Source: Nocardia otitidiscaviarum NBRC 14405
GTDB lineage: Bacteria > Actinomycetota > Actinomycetes > Mycobacteriales > Mycobacteriaceae
Assembly: GCF_000308635.1 (NCBI RefSeq)
Contig: NZ_BAGD01000106.1
Location: 62,001 to 126,000, forward strand
Length of the DNA stretch: 64,000 bases
Direction of reading: 5' to 3'
Positions 7,638-18,184 of this stretch are shown piece after piece (position 1 is the first letter of the stretch; every line of letters starts with the position of its first letter). Both the position numbers and the translations under genes were made by a program. The notes below the pieces were generated by a model, which was given only the letters and a program-made list of their open reading frames with translations, was not told the DNA's origin and made no database searches.

Positions 7638-9194
7638 GTGTTGAGTCGGCTTATCCTGTGGGCGTTGCGGGCCGGGTGGGGCTTGGCCGCCGTGGTGATG
7701 GCGTGCAACCTCAGCGGCCTGGGCGTCATCCTCACCGAACTCTGGCTCGCCGGATACCTCGGCCGTCTTGGCCCGAACTGGCTGGCCGCTCTCGCCCCCG
7801 CGGCGATCTATCCGACCCTCGGCGCGCTGGCCGGCATCGTGCTCGCGGTCCGCGATCGCAGCCACTACTTCGGCTGGCTGGACCAGCGCCGCAAACCCAC
7901 CGAGGCCGAGGCGCGCCGCCTGCTGACGCTGCCGATCACCATCACGGCGCGGGCGCTGGCCATCTGGATGCCGGGCGTGATCATCGCGGCCACACTGTTC
8001 GCGAACGCCACCACCGGGCCGGATCTGGCCGTGGTGCTGGCCATGTTCACCTTCGGCGGGCTGGAGTCGGCGGCGGTCACCTATCTCGTCGTGGACCGGC
8101 TCATCCGGCCGACAATTCCCACGGTGGCGGAGGTGCTGGGCGGCACCACGCACTGGAGTTCCACCGTGCTGGTCCGGGTGCTGGTGACGTTCGCGGTGAC
8201 GGGGGCCGTCCCGCTGTTCATGCTCATCACGGTGCTGGCCGATCCGGTGCCGTCGCCGGACGACCGGATTCGGACCGGCATCTATCTCGCCGTCGTCGGA
8301 CTGTCGGCGGGTGTGGTGGCGACGGCGGCGCTGGCCCGCGCGGTCGCCACCCCCATGCACACACTGCGGATGGCGCTGGACCGGATCGCCCGCGGCGACC
8401 TCGACGTGCGGGTGCCCATCGGCAGCGCCAGTGAACTCGGGCGACTGGAACTGTCGGTCAACGAGCTGGCCGCGAACCTGAGCGAGCGCGAACGCATGCG
8501 CACCGTCTTCGGCCGCCACGTCGGCGCGGAGGTGGCCGAGCGAGCACTCGCCGGGGGCGCCGACCTCACCGGCGATATGCGCGTGGTGACGGCGCTGTTC
8601 GTGGATGTGACCGGGTCCGTGGCGCTGTCCACCGAACTCCCGCCGGACGCCTTCGTGGCCAAGCTCAACCGGCTGCTGTCCACGGTGGTCGCGGCGACCG
8701 AGGACAACCACGGGCTGGTCAACAAGTTCGAGGGCGACGCCGCGCTGTGCATCTTCGGCGCGCCGATCTCGCTGTCGGACAACGCCACCCCCGCCCTGCG
8801 CGCGGCCCGCCGCATTCGCGACGAGGTGGCGGCCGCCGGAGAACTCGACATCGGCATCGGCGTGGCGCGCGGCCTGGTGTTCGCGGGCGATATCGGAGCC
8901 GACACCCGCCTCGAGTTCACCGTCATCGGCGACGCGGTGAACGAGGCGGCCCGCCTCACCACCGAGGCCAAACGGGCCCCACGGCGCATCCTGGCCAGCC
9001 GCGCCGTCATCGACGCCGCCGCCGACTACGAACGCTCGCGGTGGACACTGCACGAAACCATCCTGCTGCGCGGCCGCAAGACCCCGACCGACTGCTGGAC
9101 GGACCTGGCCGCCCGGCGGGTCACGGAGCCGACGCCGCCCGAAACCCGGCCCGACACCAACGAACTCGCCGAACCCGCCGCCGAGACGGGCTGA
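7638..9194 (+). CDS. membrane-bound HAMP-class III adenylate cyclase
   Basis: A 518-residue protein. The N-terminal half has about six hydrophobic segments in a 6TM arrangement. A HAMP domain follows at roughly residues 230-290 (PMHTLRMALDRIARGDLDVRVP), then a class III cyclase domain. The catalytic features are present: metal Asp in LFVDVTGS (about 322), substrate-specifying Lys and second metal Asp in NKFEGD (about 362-367), and Asn/Arg in GDAVNEAARL (about 434-439). It should therefore make cAMP from ATP. The architecture matches the mycobacterial Rv1318c-Rv1320c/Rv3645 group. The GTG start at 7638 has GAGAGGCGAAG upstream. This gene is not part of the syntenic mycobacterial block around it. 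Confidence 0.93.
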   Translation: MLSRLILWALRAGWGLAAVVMACNLSGLGVILTELWLAGYLGRLGPNWLAALAPAAIYPTLGALAGIVLAVRDRSHYFGWLDQRRKPTEAEARRLLTLPITITARALAIWMPGVIIAATLFANATTGPDLAVVLAMFTFGGLESAAVTYLVVDRLIRPTIPTVAEVLGGTTHWSSTVLVRVLVTFAVTGAVPLFMLITVLADPVPSPDDRIRTGIYLAVVGLSAGVVATAALARAVATPMHTLRMALDRIARGDLDVRVPIGSASELGRLELSVNELAANLSERERMRTVFGRHVGAEVAERALAGGADLTGDMRVVTALFVDVTGSVALSTELPPDAFVAKLNRLLSTVVAATEDNHGLVNKFEGDAALCIFGAPISLSDNATPALRAARRIRDEVAAAGELDIGIGVARGLVFAGDIGADTRLEFTVIGDAVNEAARLTTEAKRAPRRILASRAVIDAAADYERSRWTLHETILLRGRKTPTDCWTDLAARRVTEPTPPETRPDTNELAEPAAETG

Positions 9195-9372
9195 CACCGA
9201 GCGTCCGCGCTGCTGCCGGGACCGGCCCGCCATACCGGTTCCCGCCGCCACTGACGGCAGTGCGGCGGGATACCGACCTGGTGACGGACCAAAGGGGGTC
9301 GCGGAGCAGGCGGCGGCCCAGCTGCCGACTCCGGTTGAGACTTCAGTCGCACAGCGACCGCGGGAACTCGGG

Positions 9373-9516
9373 TCAGCGGCGGGCTCCCGGACGGCTGGAT
9401 GGGGGCCGGGTGGCCGTGGCGCGGCGGGGACGCGGGAGGTAGCGGTCGTTCAGGGCACGGGTGGTGTCCGCTCGATTGGGCGGCGCGAACACCCCCGATC
9501 GACGGCTGTCAGTCAT
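9373..9516 (-). CDS. possible 47-residue basic protein
   Basis: A short frame from the ATG at 9516 beginning MTDSRRSGVFAPPNRADTTR and ending in an Arg/Pro-rich tail. It is very basic and has no family signature. A GAGG lies about 12 bases upstream, too far for a good ribosome binding site. I list it only because the surrounding 670 bp lack any other gene; it may well be chance. Confidence 0.2.
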   Translation of the reverse strand: MTDSRRSGVFAPPNRADTTRALNDRYLPRPRRATATRPPSSRPGARR

Positions 9517-9531
9517 GCACAGTCATCGCCT

Positions 9532-9548
9532 CGAGCACCGGGTGCTCG
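9532..9548. promoter_or_regulatory. 17-bp palindrome
   Basis: CGAGCACC-G-GGTGCTCG, 8-bp arms around one base. There is too little loop for a terminator, so a protein-binding site is the better guess. It lies just upstream of the possible mini-ORF. Confidence 0.3.
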
Positions 9549-9865
9549 TCGGTCGCGTGCTGGACAGATTGAGAGGGACATGTTTCGGACTGTAGGGCCA
9601 GAGTCGGCGGCGGGGCAAAAGATTATGTCGCCGAACCCGCGAGCGGCGCACGCACACCGTATCGGAGCCGGTGCCGGGTACCGCATCGAAGCGGCCGGGC
9701 ACAGTACCGGCGGCGACGGGCGCGTGTTCGCCGTTGACCGGAATCGCCGGTGCGGACAACCTTCCCCGACCGCCCGCGGGGGCGGGAGCTCATACCGGCG
9801 GATGAGCCACATTCGATACTCCCGGGTGATCCGGTGCGCGGCCGGTCGCGCGCACAGTGGACGGC

Positions 9866-10315
9866 ATGATCGAGAGCCCACTCCCCCGGACCGCCGAGGT
9901 CACGCGTACCCGTGCGGCGTCGGTGGCGCTGCACTCCGTGCTGATCGCCGTGTACTGCGGGGTCGGCGAAACGCTGCTGCGGGCGGCCATGCTGCTCGAA
10001 CGGCCCGATGCCGATATCGGCGGGCTGCTGCCCGGGTTGGGGCTACGGGCCGCCATCTATCTGACGGTGGTGGTGCTGGCATTCCGGATGGCGGCCGGGT
10101 CCGCCTGGGCGCGTTGGGTTCTCGCGGGCGGACTCGGGACCGTGGGCCTGCTGTCCCTGCTCGTGGAGCCGGTGCGGGCAGTGCTCACCGCGCCGCACAT
10201 CAGTGAGCTCACGATGGGCTGGACCACGGAATCCGTTGTGGTGGGCATCCTTCGAGCCGTGCACATCCTGGCCGTACTGGTCGCTCTCCCCGCACTGGCA
10301 CGCGCGGGTCGATGA
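9866..10315 (+). CDS. small integral membrane protein
   Basis: A 149-residue protein with four predicted membrane segments (around SVALHSVLIAVYCGVGETLL, GLRAAIYLTVVVLAF, WVLAGGLGTVGLLSLLV and GILRAVHILAVLVALPAL). I recognise no family motif. The ATG at 9866 (MIESPLPRTAEV) is preferred over a GTG at 9857. It stands alone, with open space on both sides. Codon use is typical of the genome. No function is proposed. Confidence 0.6.
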   Translation: MIESPLPRTAEVTRTRAASVALHSVLIAVYCGVGETLLRAAMLLERPDADIGGLLPGLGLRAAIYLTVVVLAFRMAAGSAWARWVLAGGLGTVGLLSLLVEPVRAVLTAPHISELTMGWTTESVVVGILRAVHILAVLVALPALARAGR

Positions 10316-10631
10316 CGGGGCCGGGAGTCCCCTGCCCCGATAGCGACCGTCGCCACCCGGGATCTGCCCCGACCACGCCGTTTCTGCGCTCGCCCCCGCC
10401 GCGATGTCCCGACACCCACAGGTCGATCTGCCCTCCCGATCTCGCTCTCCCCTGGCGTGATTCGCGGGCCACAATCGCCGTGATTCGCGCGTCGCGCCCG
10501 TGGCCGACGAGCCGATACCGCCGGCACCGCTCGTCCGGCACCCACCGCGACGCCCCCGATATCACCGTCGTTGCCGGGAGATCGAGCGGTCTCGCGCTGA
10601 CGCACACGGGATTCGGAGTCCGCGCCGTGGT
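10316..10631. other. intergenic region, nothing recognised
   Basis: 316 bp between the convergent membrane-protein gene and the DUF255 gene. I see no gene, clear hairpin or repeat here. Confidence 0.5.
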
Positions 10632-12686
<2,055 letters not shown>

Positions 12687-12921
12687 GGTTCCAACCTCCC
12701 ACGCCCGGAAGCACACAGTGTGACCCATGCCCTACCCTACGGGGCCGGACCAGTTGCATCACCATTGTCCCGATCGATCCGGTCAGCATGCGTCGACCCC
12801 CACCACAGCAATGGCACGGCAGAGCAAGGCCGCCTCGACTGGACACACACAGGACCGGTCGGTTCACCAGTGACGCCGAGACCGAGGAACGGCTGGCCCC
12901 GCAGGCGGTCGTCACCATTTC

Positions 12922-13725
12922 TCATGGCACGAGGAGTGGTTCGGCGTCATAGGCTCGGTGCAGCAGCTCGACGAACTCTGCTGTCTCGGAAAAGGAGACC
13001 GAGTCGATTCGGTGTACCGTGATGCCCGGCGTCCACGAGTTCATGACCACCGCACCGGACAGCGCCGAAAGGTCCGATAGGCGGATTTCCTGGTCACGTT
13101 GGGCAACTCCGAGCCGCTCGAGCTGCCTGCGCACTATTCCCATCGTGGTGCCGTGCAACATATCCGCCATCGGCCACACCACCGCGGTCCCGTCCCAGAA
13201 GGCCAGATTCCAGATGGATGCCTCACTGAACCGACCATGGCGGTCGAGGAACGCGGCATCGTCGAAACCCTTCTCGACGGCCTCACGCAGGTAATACGTC
13301 TTGGCCACCTCGCCGACGTGCTTCACGGTGGGCAGGACCCGCTCGTGCTCGATCGCCGCGAGCGCGAGCGGACCGTCCGGACCCGACGAGGCAGGTCCGG
13401 TCCGAATCAGCACCTCGGGCTCGATATCGGTTCCGGCGACAGTGAATTCGCCTGCCGGTGAGTACACCGTCACGGTCAACGACAGGTCGGCCGGACCGTC
13501 CGCGAGCGCGGTCCGCAGATACGCCCGGATCTGCTCGTCCGGCAATGCGCGGCCGAACATCCGCGCCGACGCATTCCGCAGCCGCTCCAGATGCAGGTCG
13601 AGCCCGCGAATGCGGCCGTCCCGCACTTGCATAGCGGTGAAGTGGGCGTACCCGGCGAAGGCAAGCGGAGTCAAGTCCTGGGCGGTCGCGGAGCGGCCAT
13701 TGCTGTGAGCAACATAGGAGGTCAT
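12922..13725 (-). CDS. class IV aminotransferase-fold protein
   Basis: A 267-residue protein with the fold-type IV PLP layout of branched-chain aminotransferases and aminodeoxychorismate lyase. It begins with a short N-terminal region and LDLHLERLRNASARMFG. The candidate PLP lysine lies in LPTVKHVGEVAKTYY, and FSEASIWNLAFWDG resembles the usual E..xxN.f motif. The ATG at 13725 has AGGAGG directly upstream. Class IV enzymes of this size transaminate amino acids or cleave aminodeoxychorismate, but I cannot choose between these. No folate or branched-chain genes are adjacent. It may form an operon with the DUF3558 gene upstream. Confidence 0.8.
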   Translation of the reverse strand: MTSYVAHSNGRSATAQDLTPLAFAGYAHFTAMQVRDGRIRGLDLHLERLRNASARMFGRALPDEQIRAYLRTALADGPADLSLTVTVYSPAGEFTVAGTDIEPEVLIRTGPASSGPDGPLALAAIEHERVLPTVKHVGEVAKTYYLREAVEKGFDDAAFLDRHGRFSEASIWNLAFWDGTAVVWPMADMLHGTTMGIVRRQLERLGVAQRDQEIRLSDLSALSGAVVMNSWTPGITVHRIDSVSFSETAEFVELLHRAYDAEPLLVP

Positions 13726-13933
13726 GCGTTCGAGCCTGCCGCCCGACGCCGGACCCAACCAGTGTGCGGCTATCGGGGGTGTAGCAACACCACCCTGCAA
13801 CCTGCGCCTGCCGGATCGAACAGCGTTTCTCGATATCGCACACGAACCCGCATCGACCAGCGTCGCCGCACCGATACCGGTCGGGAGCGGGAGTCGGCGC
13901 AGGCAGGCCGCAGTGGATGTGTGGCCGGAGGAG

Positions 13934-14683
13934 TCAGGGCAGGGAATTGAGCAGTCCGCCGCCGACTCGCTGGATGGCGAGGCACGCGTCCTCCCCATCT
14001 GGCTGGGAGTTCCGCAGGGTGAACACGAAGCTGCCGGATTCGGCGGGGGTGACGAGCAGGCAGCCGATGTTGTCGCTGTCGGATGCCGCGCGGAATACGG
14101 CGAACTCGCGACCGTAGTACTCGCTGCGGCGGAGGTCCTTGTAGTTTCCGGGCGTGAGGACGTAGTCCATCGAATCGCCCGAGTGCGTCAGGATCAGTTC
14201 GAAGGTTCGATCGGTGGACAGCCACTCGCAGGCCGCGAACATCGATTCGGTCATTCGCACCTCGGTAGCGGGGTCCAATCCCACCGCGACGAGATCGGAT
14301 TCGGGGAGCGAACAGGGATCCCAGAAGGCACCGGACTCCGTGGTCGGCGCGGCGGTGTCGGCCCGCGTGGGTTCCGATACGGGGCTGTCGACCGGAGCGG
14401 GATCGGGCGCGGGGCTGTCGGCCCGCGTGGGTTCCGGTGCCTTCGTGCCGCCGTCTCCCGGCGGCGTCGTGGCCCCGTTCCCGGGGTTTGTCGTGAGCGC
14501 GCCGGTGGTGGTCGTCACTGCGGTGGCCTCGCCTGGAGCCGGTGCACTACCGGTGGAGTCGGTGGTGCAGCCGGCGAGCGCCAATGCCGCGCCGCCCAGC
14601 ACCGCTGCGATGCGGAGCGCGGCGGTCCGCGTGCCGCCGCCCCGGAGACAAGGGGCGGGGTGAAACTCACGAGTGCGTCTCAT
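13934..14683 (-). CDS. DUF3558-type lipoprotein
   Basis: A 249-residue exported lipoprotein. The signal peptide ends in the lipobox LALAGC (Cys at about residue 39). A Pro/Thr/Ala-rich linker (about 45-115) follows, then a globular domain beginning FWDPCSLPESDLVAVGLDP. Cys residues in DPCSLPE, AACEW and GCLLV are the conserved pattern of the actinobacterial DUF3558 family. It should be anchored on the outer face of the cytoplasmic membrane. DUF3558 proteins are common in Nocardia and mycobacteria (LprB/LprC-like) and have no known function. The start at 14683 was chosen for a good signal peptide. Confidence 0.85.
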   Translation of the reverse strand: MRRTREFHPAPCLRGGGTRTAALRIAAVLGGAALALAGCTTDSTGSAPAPGEATAVTTTTGALTTNPGNGATTPPGDGGTKAPEPTRADSPAPDPAPVDSPVSEPTRADTAAPTTESGAFWDPCSLPESDLVAVGLDPATEVRMTESMFAACEWLSTDRTFELILTHSGDSMDYVLTPGNYKDLRRSEYYGREFAVFRAASDSDNIGCLLVTPAESGSFVFTLRNSQPDGEDACLAIQRVGGGLLNSLP

Positions 14684-15088
14684 GGTCGGTAGATACCTCC
14701 AGTTAGGCGGTCCGAAAGCGTGCTCCCGGAACCGGTTTCGACTATCACGCGGCGCCTTCACCGTATGGCGCGCACCGGGACCGCACTATCGGATGAGTGC
14801 CCTAATTCCCGAGCCGTCGCCGCACTTTCCGGAGTGCTCGATCGGTGAGATGGTCGATAGCGGCCCGCAGCACCGCCACGTGCGCGGGTGCGGCCGGCGA
14901 TCATCCTGCCGGCCGCCGGGGCCGCGATGACCGGGGTGGTGATGCCGTTCCTGATACGTCGCTGCGCGAGCTGGCTGACCCGCTGAGCCACCGAACGGGG
15001 AGATGGTGGCCCACGTCACAACCGCACCCTGTCAGGGATTCGGTGCCTGTCTCGTTCAGGCAGTACGCGAACCAGACAGGAGCGAATC
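14684..15088. other. intergenic region with a promoter candidate
   Basis: About 400 bp without a secure gene. A short helical peptide frame (MAVLRAAIDHLTDRALRKVR..., minus strand, around 14830-14900) is preceded by an in-frame stop and could be a gene remnant. The 3' end carries the ECF-type promoter candidate at 15030-15056. Confidence 0.4.
15030..15056 (+). promoter_or_regulatory. candidate ECF41-type promoter
   Basis: TGTCAGG (15030-15036), 16 bp, then CGTT (15053-15056), ending 32 bp before the oxidoreductase start. This resembles the TGTCACA / CGTC promoter reported for ECF41 sigma factors, and an ECF41-like factor is encoded just downstream. It is an inference from pattern only. Confidence 0.4.
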
Positions 15089-16279
15089 ATGACCCACCGC
15101 ATCGTCGTTCTCGGAGCCGGGTACGCCGGGGCCTACTCCGCCGGATACCTGGCCCGCCAACTGCACGCCGACGACTTCGAGATCACCGTGGTCAACGCCG
15201 AACCCGATTTCGTCGAGCGGCTGCGGCTGCACCAGCTCGCCGCCGGGCACGATCTTCCTCACCGTCCGCTCGCGGAAGTGTTCGCGGGCACCGGCATTCG
15301 GGTGCGGGTGGCGCGAGTGACCGGCATCGACGTCGACCGGCGGGCGGTCACGGTCGCCGACGGCGACGGCGTGGACCGGCTCGAGTACGACACGCTGCTC
15401 TACACACTCGGCAGCACCGTCGCCGATCACGGCGTGCCGGGCGTCGCCGAGCACGCCTTCCATGTGGCCGCCCGGCCGGCCGCGCTCGCCCTGCGTGCCC
15501 GCCTGGACGAACTGGGCGAGGGCGGTCAGGTGCTGGTGGTCGGCGGCAACCTGACCGCGATCGAGTCCGCGACCGAGATCGCCGAAGCCCACCCGGAGCT
15601 GCGGGTCAGCCTCGCCACCCGAGGCGAACTGGGCGGCTGGCTGGGTCCGAAGGCGCGCGCTCACCTGCTGCGTGCCTTCGACCGGTTCGGGATCACGAAC
15701 CACGAGCACACCGCCATCGAGCGAGTGGAGGCGGCGCGGGCCGTCGCCGCCGACGGCACCGTATTCGCCTCCGACGCGACCGTGTGGACCGCCGGCTTCG
15801 CCGTCCACCCCATCGCCGCCGCCAGCGATCTCGCGACCGAGCCCAACGGTCGGATCACCGTCGACCGGCAGATGCGGTCCATCTCGCACCCGAACGTGTA
15901 TGCCGCCGGAGACAGCGTCTTCATCCTCGGTGACAACGGTCGGCCGTTGCCGATGTCGTGCGCGTCGGCGGGCTACACCGGCACGCAGGCGGCGTCGGCG
16001 ATCGTCGGGGATCTGACCGGGCGCGAGGTCAAGGCCACCGCGCTGTCGTATGTCGGCAACCACATCAGCCTCGGCCGCAGGGACGGGATCTTCCAGTTGG
16101 TCGACAAGGACGCCAACGCCAAGCCCGGAGCACTGTGTGGGCGGCCCGCCGCGTTGGTCAAGGCGGCGATCGTGGCGGTCAGCGCCTGGGCCACCAGCCG
16201 TCCGACCTTCGGAAAGCTGAATCACGACTACCGCTTGGCGACCGCCGGTGAACACGCATGGCAACCGGTCGCACCGTAG
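15089..16279 (+). CDS. NAD(P)/FAD-dependent oxidoreductase (NDH-2/FSP1-like)
   Basis: A 396-residue flavoprotein. The N-terminal FAD-binding Rossmann motif is VVLGAGYAGAYSAGYLARQL, the second NAD(P)H Rossmann is VLVVGGNLTAIESATEIAE (about 149-167), and NVYAAGDSVF (about 271-280) is the second FAD contact. This is the layout of type II NADH dehydrogenase-like and FSP1-like enzymes, which pass electrons from NAD(P)H to quinones or other acceptors. No membrane helix is obvious. An ECF41-like sigma gene follows on the same strand after 146 bp; such factors are commonly linked to an oxidoreductase, carboxymuconolactone decarboxylase or epimerase. Confidence 0.85.
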   Translation: MTHRIVVLGAGYAGAYSAGYLARQLHADDFEITVVNAEPDFVERLRLHQLAAGHDLPHRPLAEVFAGTGIRVRVARVTGIDVDRRAVTVADGDGVDRLEYDTLLYTLGSTVADHGVPGVAEHAFHVAARPAALALRARLDELGEGGQVLVVGGNLTAIESATEIAEAHPELRVSLATRGELGGWLGPKARAHLLRAFDRFGITNHEHTAIERVEAARAVAADGTVFASDATVWTAGFAVHPIAAASDLATEPNGRITVDRQMRSISHPNVYAAGDSVFILGDNGRPLPMSCASAGYTGTQAASAIVGDLTGREVKATALSYVGNHISLGRRDGIFQLVDKDANAKPGALCGRPAALVKAAIVAVSAWATSRPTFGKLNHDYRLATAGEHAWQPVAP

Positions 16280-16425
16280 CGGTCAGATGTCCGAGACGGC
16301 CCGAACCGGTAGGCGAAGTGTGGACCTCGGCGGGCGGACCCTCCCGCCGACGTCAGCCCCGGGCACGCGATCAGCGGCCATCGGAGTGGGCCCGCCCCGC
16401 GTGGCCGTCACCTACAGTCGGCCCC

Positions 16426-17364
16426 ATGGACACCGCCACCGTGGAACGTTTCGAGGCCAGCCGCCCTCGGCTGGCCTCGCTGGCCTACCGGCTACTCGGC
16501 TCGGCCGCCGATGCCGAGGACGCGGTGCAGGACGCCTTCCTGCGGTGGCAGGCCGCCGACCGGACCCGCATCGAGGTGCCCGAGGCCTGGCTGACCAAGG
16601 TCGTCACCAATCTGGCGCTGGACCGACTGCGTTCGGCCGCTGTTCGGCGCGAGCGCACGGTCGGCGCGTGGCTGCCCGAGCCGCTGCTCGACGGCGACCC
16701 GATGCTGGGCCCGGCCGATACCGCCGTGCAGCGGGAATCGGTGAGCTTGGCGGTGCTGACGGTCATGGAGCGGCTCTCGCCGGTCGAACGGGCCGTGTAC
16801 GTGCTGCGAGAAGCCTTCTCCTACAGCCACGCCGAGATCGCCGAGATACTCGACATCACCGAATCCGCCAGCCAGCAGCACGCTCACCGCGCCCGGCGCC
16901 GCGTCACCTCCCGGCGCATGCCCACCGCCACCGACCCGGCCTCCGCGCGGCGCATTGTCGAGGCGTTCGTCGATGCCGCCTCCTCGGGCCGGACCGAACG
17001 CCTGGTCGCACTGCTGACCGCCGACGCGACCGGCGTCTCCGACGGCGTTATGGGGCTGGCGGAGAAGTTGATCCGGTACGGGACCCCGCGGCGGCTCGCC
17101 GCCGCGCTGCGAGCCGGCTTCACACCGTCGGCGGCCAAGCGAAAGATCGCGGGCGGCTCGCCCTCGATCCACGCCGCCGTGGTGAACGACAGCCCGGCCA
17201 TGCTCTTCGTACTCGACGGCCGGGTGCTGGGCGTCACGGTCCTGGAGGTTCACGACGGCAAGATCGCTGGCGTGTACGGCATCGCGGCCCCGCACCGGCT
17301 GGCCCGCCTCACCGAGCAGTGGCAGCGGCGCGATCATGACACCGCGCTGATCGAGTCGTGGTGA
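16426..17364 (+). CDS. ECF41-like (SigJ-type) RNA polymerase sigma factor
   Basis: A 312-residue protein. The sigma-70 region 2 (LASLAYRLLGSAADAEDAVQDAFLRW) lies at about residues 12-37, region 4 (MERLSPVERAVYVLREAFSYSHAEIAEIL) at about 108-136, and a SnoaL-like C-terminal extension from about 170. That extension is diagnostic of ECF41/SigJ factors, which lack a separate anti-sigma and are regulated by the extension. The typical DGGG motif is here DGVMG (after VS), so the regulatory contact may differ. The ATG at 16426 fits the family; the longer frame upstream is not conserved. It probably controls itself and the adjacent oxidoreductase. Confidence 0.9.
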   Translation: MDTATVERFEASRPRLASLAYRLLGSAADAEDAVQDAFLRWQAADRTRIEVPEAWLTKVVTNLALDRLRSAAVRRERTVGAWLPEPLLDGDPMLGPADTAVQRESVSLAVLTVMERLSPVERAVYVLREAFSYSHAEIAEILDITESASQQHAHRARRRVTSRRMPTATDPASARRIVEAFVDAASSGRTERLVALLTADATGVSDGVMGLAEKLIRYGTPRRLAAALRAGFTPSAAKRKIAGGSPSIHAAVVNDSPAMLFVLDGRVLGVTVLEVHDGKIAGVYGIAAPHRLARLTEQWQRRDHDTALIESW

Positions 17365-17424
17365 GTCGCGCCGGGTGCGGCGGTCCCGGCGGATTCGGCC
17401 TCGACCGCGCGTTCGGGTGACGGC

Positions 17425-17955
17425 CTACGGCACGAACACCTCCGCTGTCGCCGGAATGGACGGGCGGTCGGTGCGCACGGTGAGCTGCACCCGACCCGGC
17501 CCGGTGTGCGCCACCAGGATGGCCGGGGCGGAGCGCTGCCCCGCGGGGACGAACTGACTGACGCTGCCGGACTGGCCGGTGTCGATGTTGTGCCAGTCGA
17601 CCACCGCGGTGACATCGCAGGCGAGGAACTGCGGACCCCAGTAGCCGACGGGCGAGAAGCCCTGGGTGATGCGCAGGACTACCGAATGCGTGGCGCCGGG
17701 TGCTTCGGAGTACTCGTACAGGGGGCCGTCGAAGGCGGTGCCGCCGGTGGTGAACATGCCCGCGCAGATGCCGTTGCCGAGGGTCCAGGTGGGGGCGAGG
17801 TTGAAGCTGTTCTGCTCACAGGAGCGCGGCTCCACATTCGACCAGCCGAGCTGGCAGGGGCTGCCCGGGTGTTCGGCATTGGCGGGCGCGGCGGCGACGG
17901 CCACACCCGCGCCCAGGAAGGTGGCGGCGGTCAGGTACCGGATCGTGCGTTTCAT
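17425..17955 (-). CDS. secreted protein, paralogue of the 34226 gene product
   Basis: A 176-residue exported protein with a classical signal peptide (MKRTIRYLTAATFLGAGVAVAAAPANA, cleavage after ANA). The mature part has four Cys (SPCQL, SCEQN, GICAG, ACDVT) and ends HTGPGRVQLTVRTDRPSIP. The second half aligns by eye with the secreted product of 34226-34720: NGICAG/NGYCGG, CDVTAVVDWHNIDTG/CETVTTVAWRNVNTG, and TGPGRV followed by TDxPxxP in both. I do not recognise a named family. It lies opposite the upstream sigma gene and divergent from the methyltransferase gene. Confidence 0.75.
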   Translation of the reverse strand: MKRTIRYLTAATFLGAGVAVAAAPANAEHPGSPCQLGWSNVEPRSCEQNSFNLAPTWTLGNGICAGMFTTGGTAFDGPLYEYSEAPGATHSVVLRITQGFSPVGYWGPQFLACDVTAVVDWHNIDTGQSGSVSQFVPAGQRSAPAILVAHTGPGRVQLTVRTDRPSIPATAEVFVP

Positions 17956-18053
17956 GATTCGTACTCCACTCGACGTCGGGCGGTTGTCTACGAGCTGTCG
18001 TGCACTGCTACCGGCGGTGTCTACCACGGTCGTCGATCACGCCGGACACGACG

Positions 18054-18069
18054 GGCCGACCGGTCGGCC
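18054..18069. promoter_or_regulatory. perfect 16-bp palindrome in a divergent promoter region
   Basis: GGCCGACC followed by its complement GGTCGGCC, in the 229-bp gap between the secreted-protein gene (minus) and the methyltransferase gene (plus). It could be an operator for either; no regulator gene is adjacent. Confidence 0.4.
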
Positions 18070-18184
18070 TGTATCAATACCGTCGGCGGGACGAGACGAC
18101 GCGTTACCGGGACCCGATCGCACCCGAACAAGCCTGGCAGACCGATGAGCGCGGTTTGACAGCGCCGCCCGGGATGGTTGCGGC

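Larger units (their letters stand above)
9195..9865. other. 670-bp region without a secure gene
   Basis: The overlapping frames here lack ribosome binding sites and recognisable domains. It holds one possible mini-ORF (9373-9516, minus) and a 17-bp palindrome (9532-9548). GC skew and codon patterns look non-coding. It may be a decayed locus. Confidence 0.5.

Noticed and set aside
7458..9251. Long open frame of 597 codons on the minus strand
   Set aside because: It lies entirely antisense to the adenylate cyclase gene, is rich in Arg/His/Gly and has no domain; a typical shadow of a high-GC gene.
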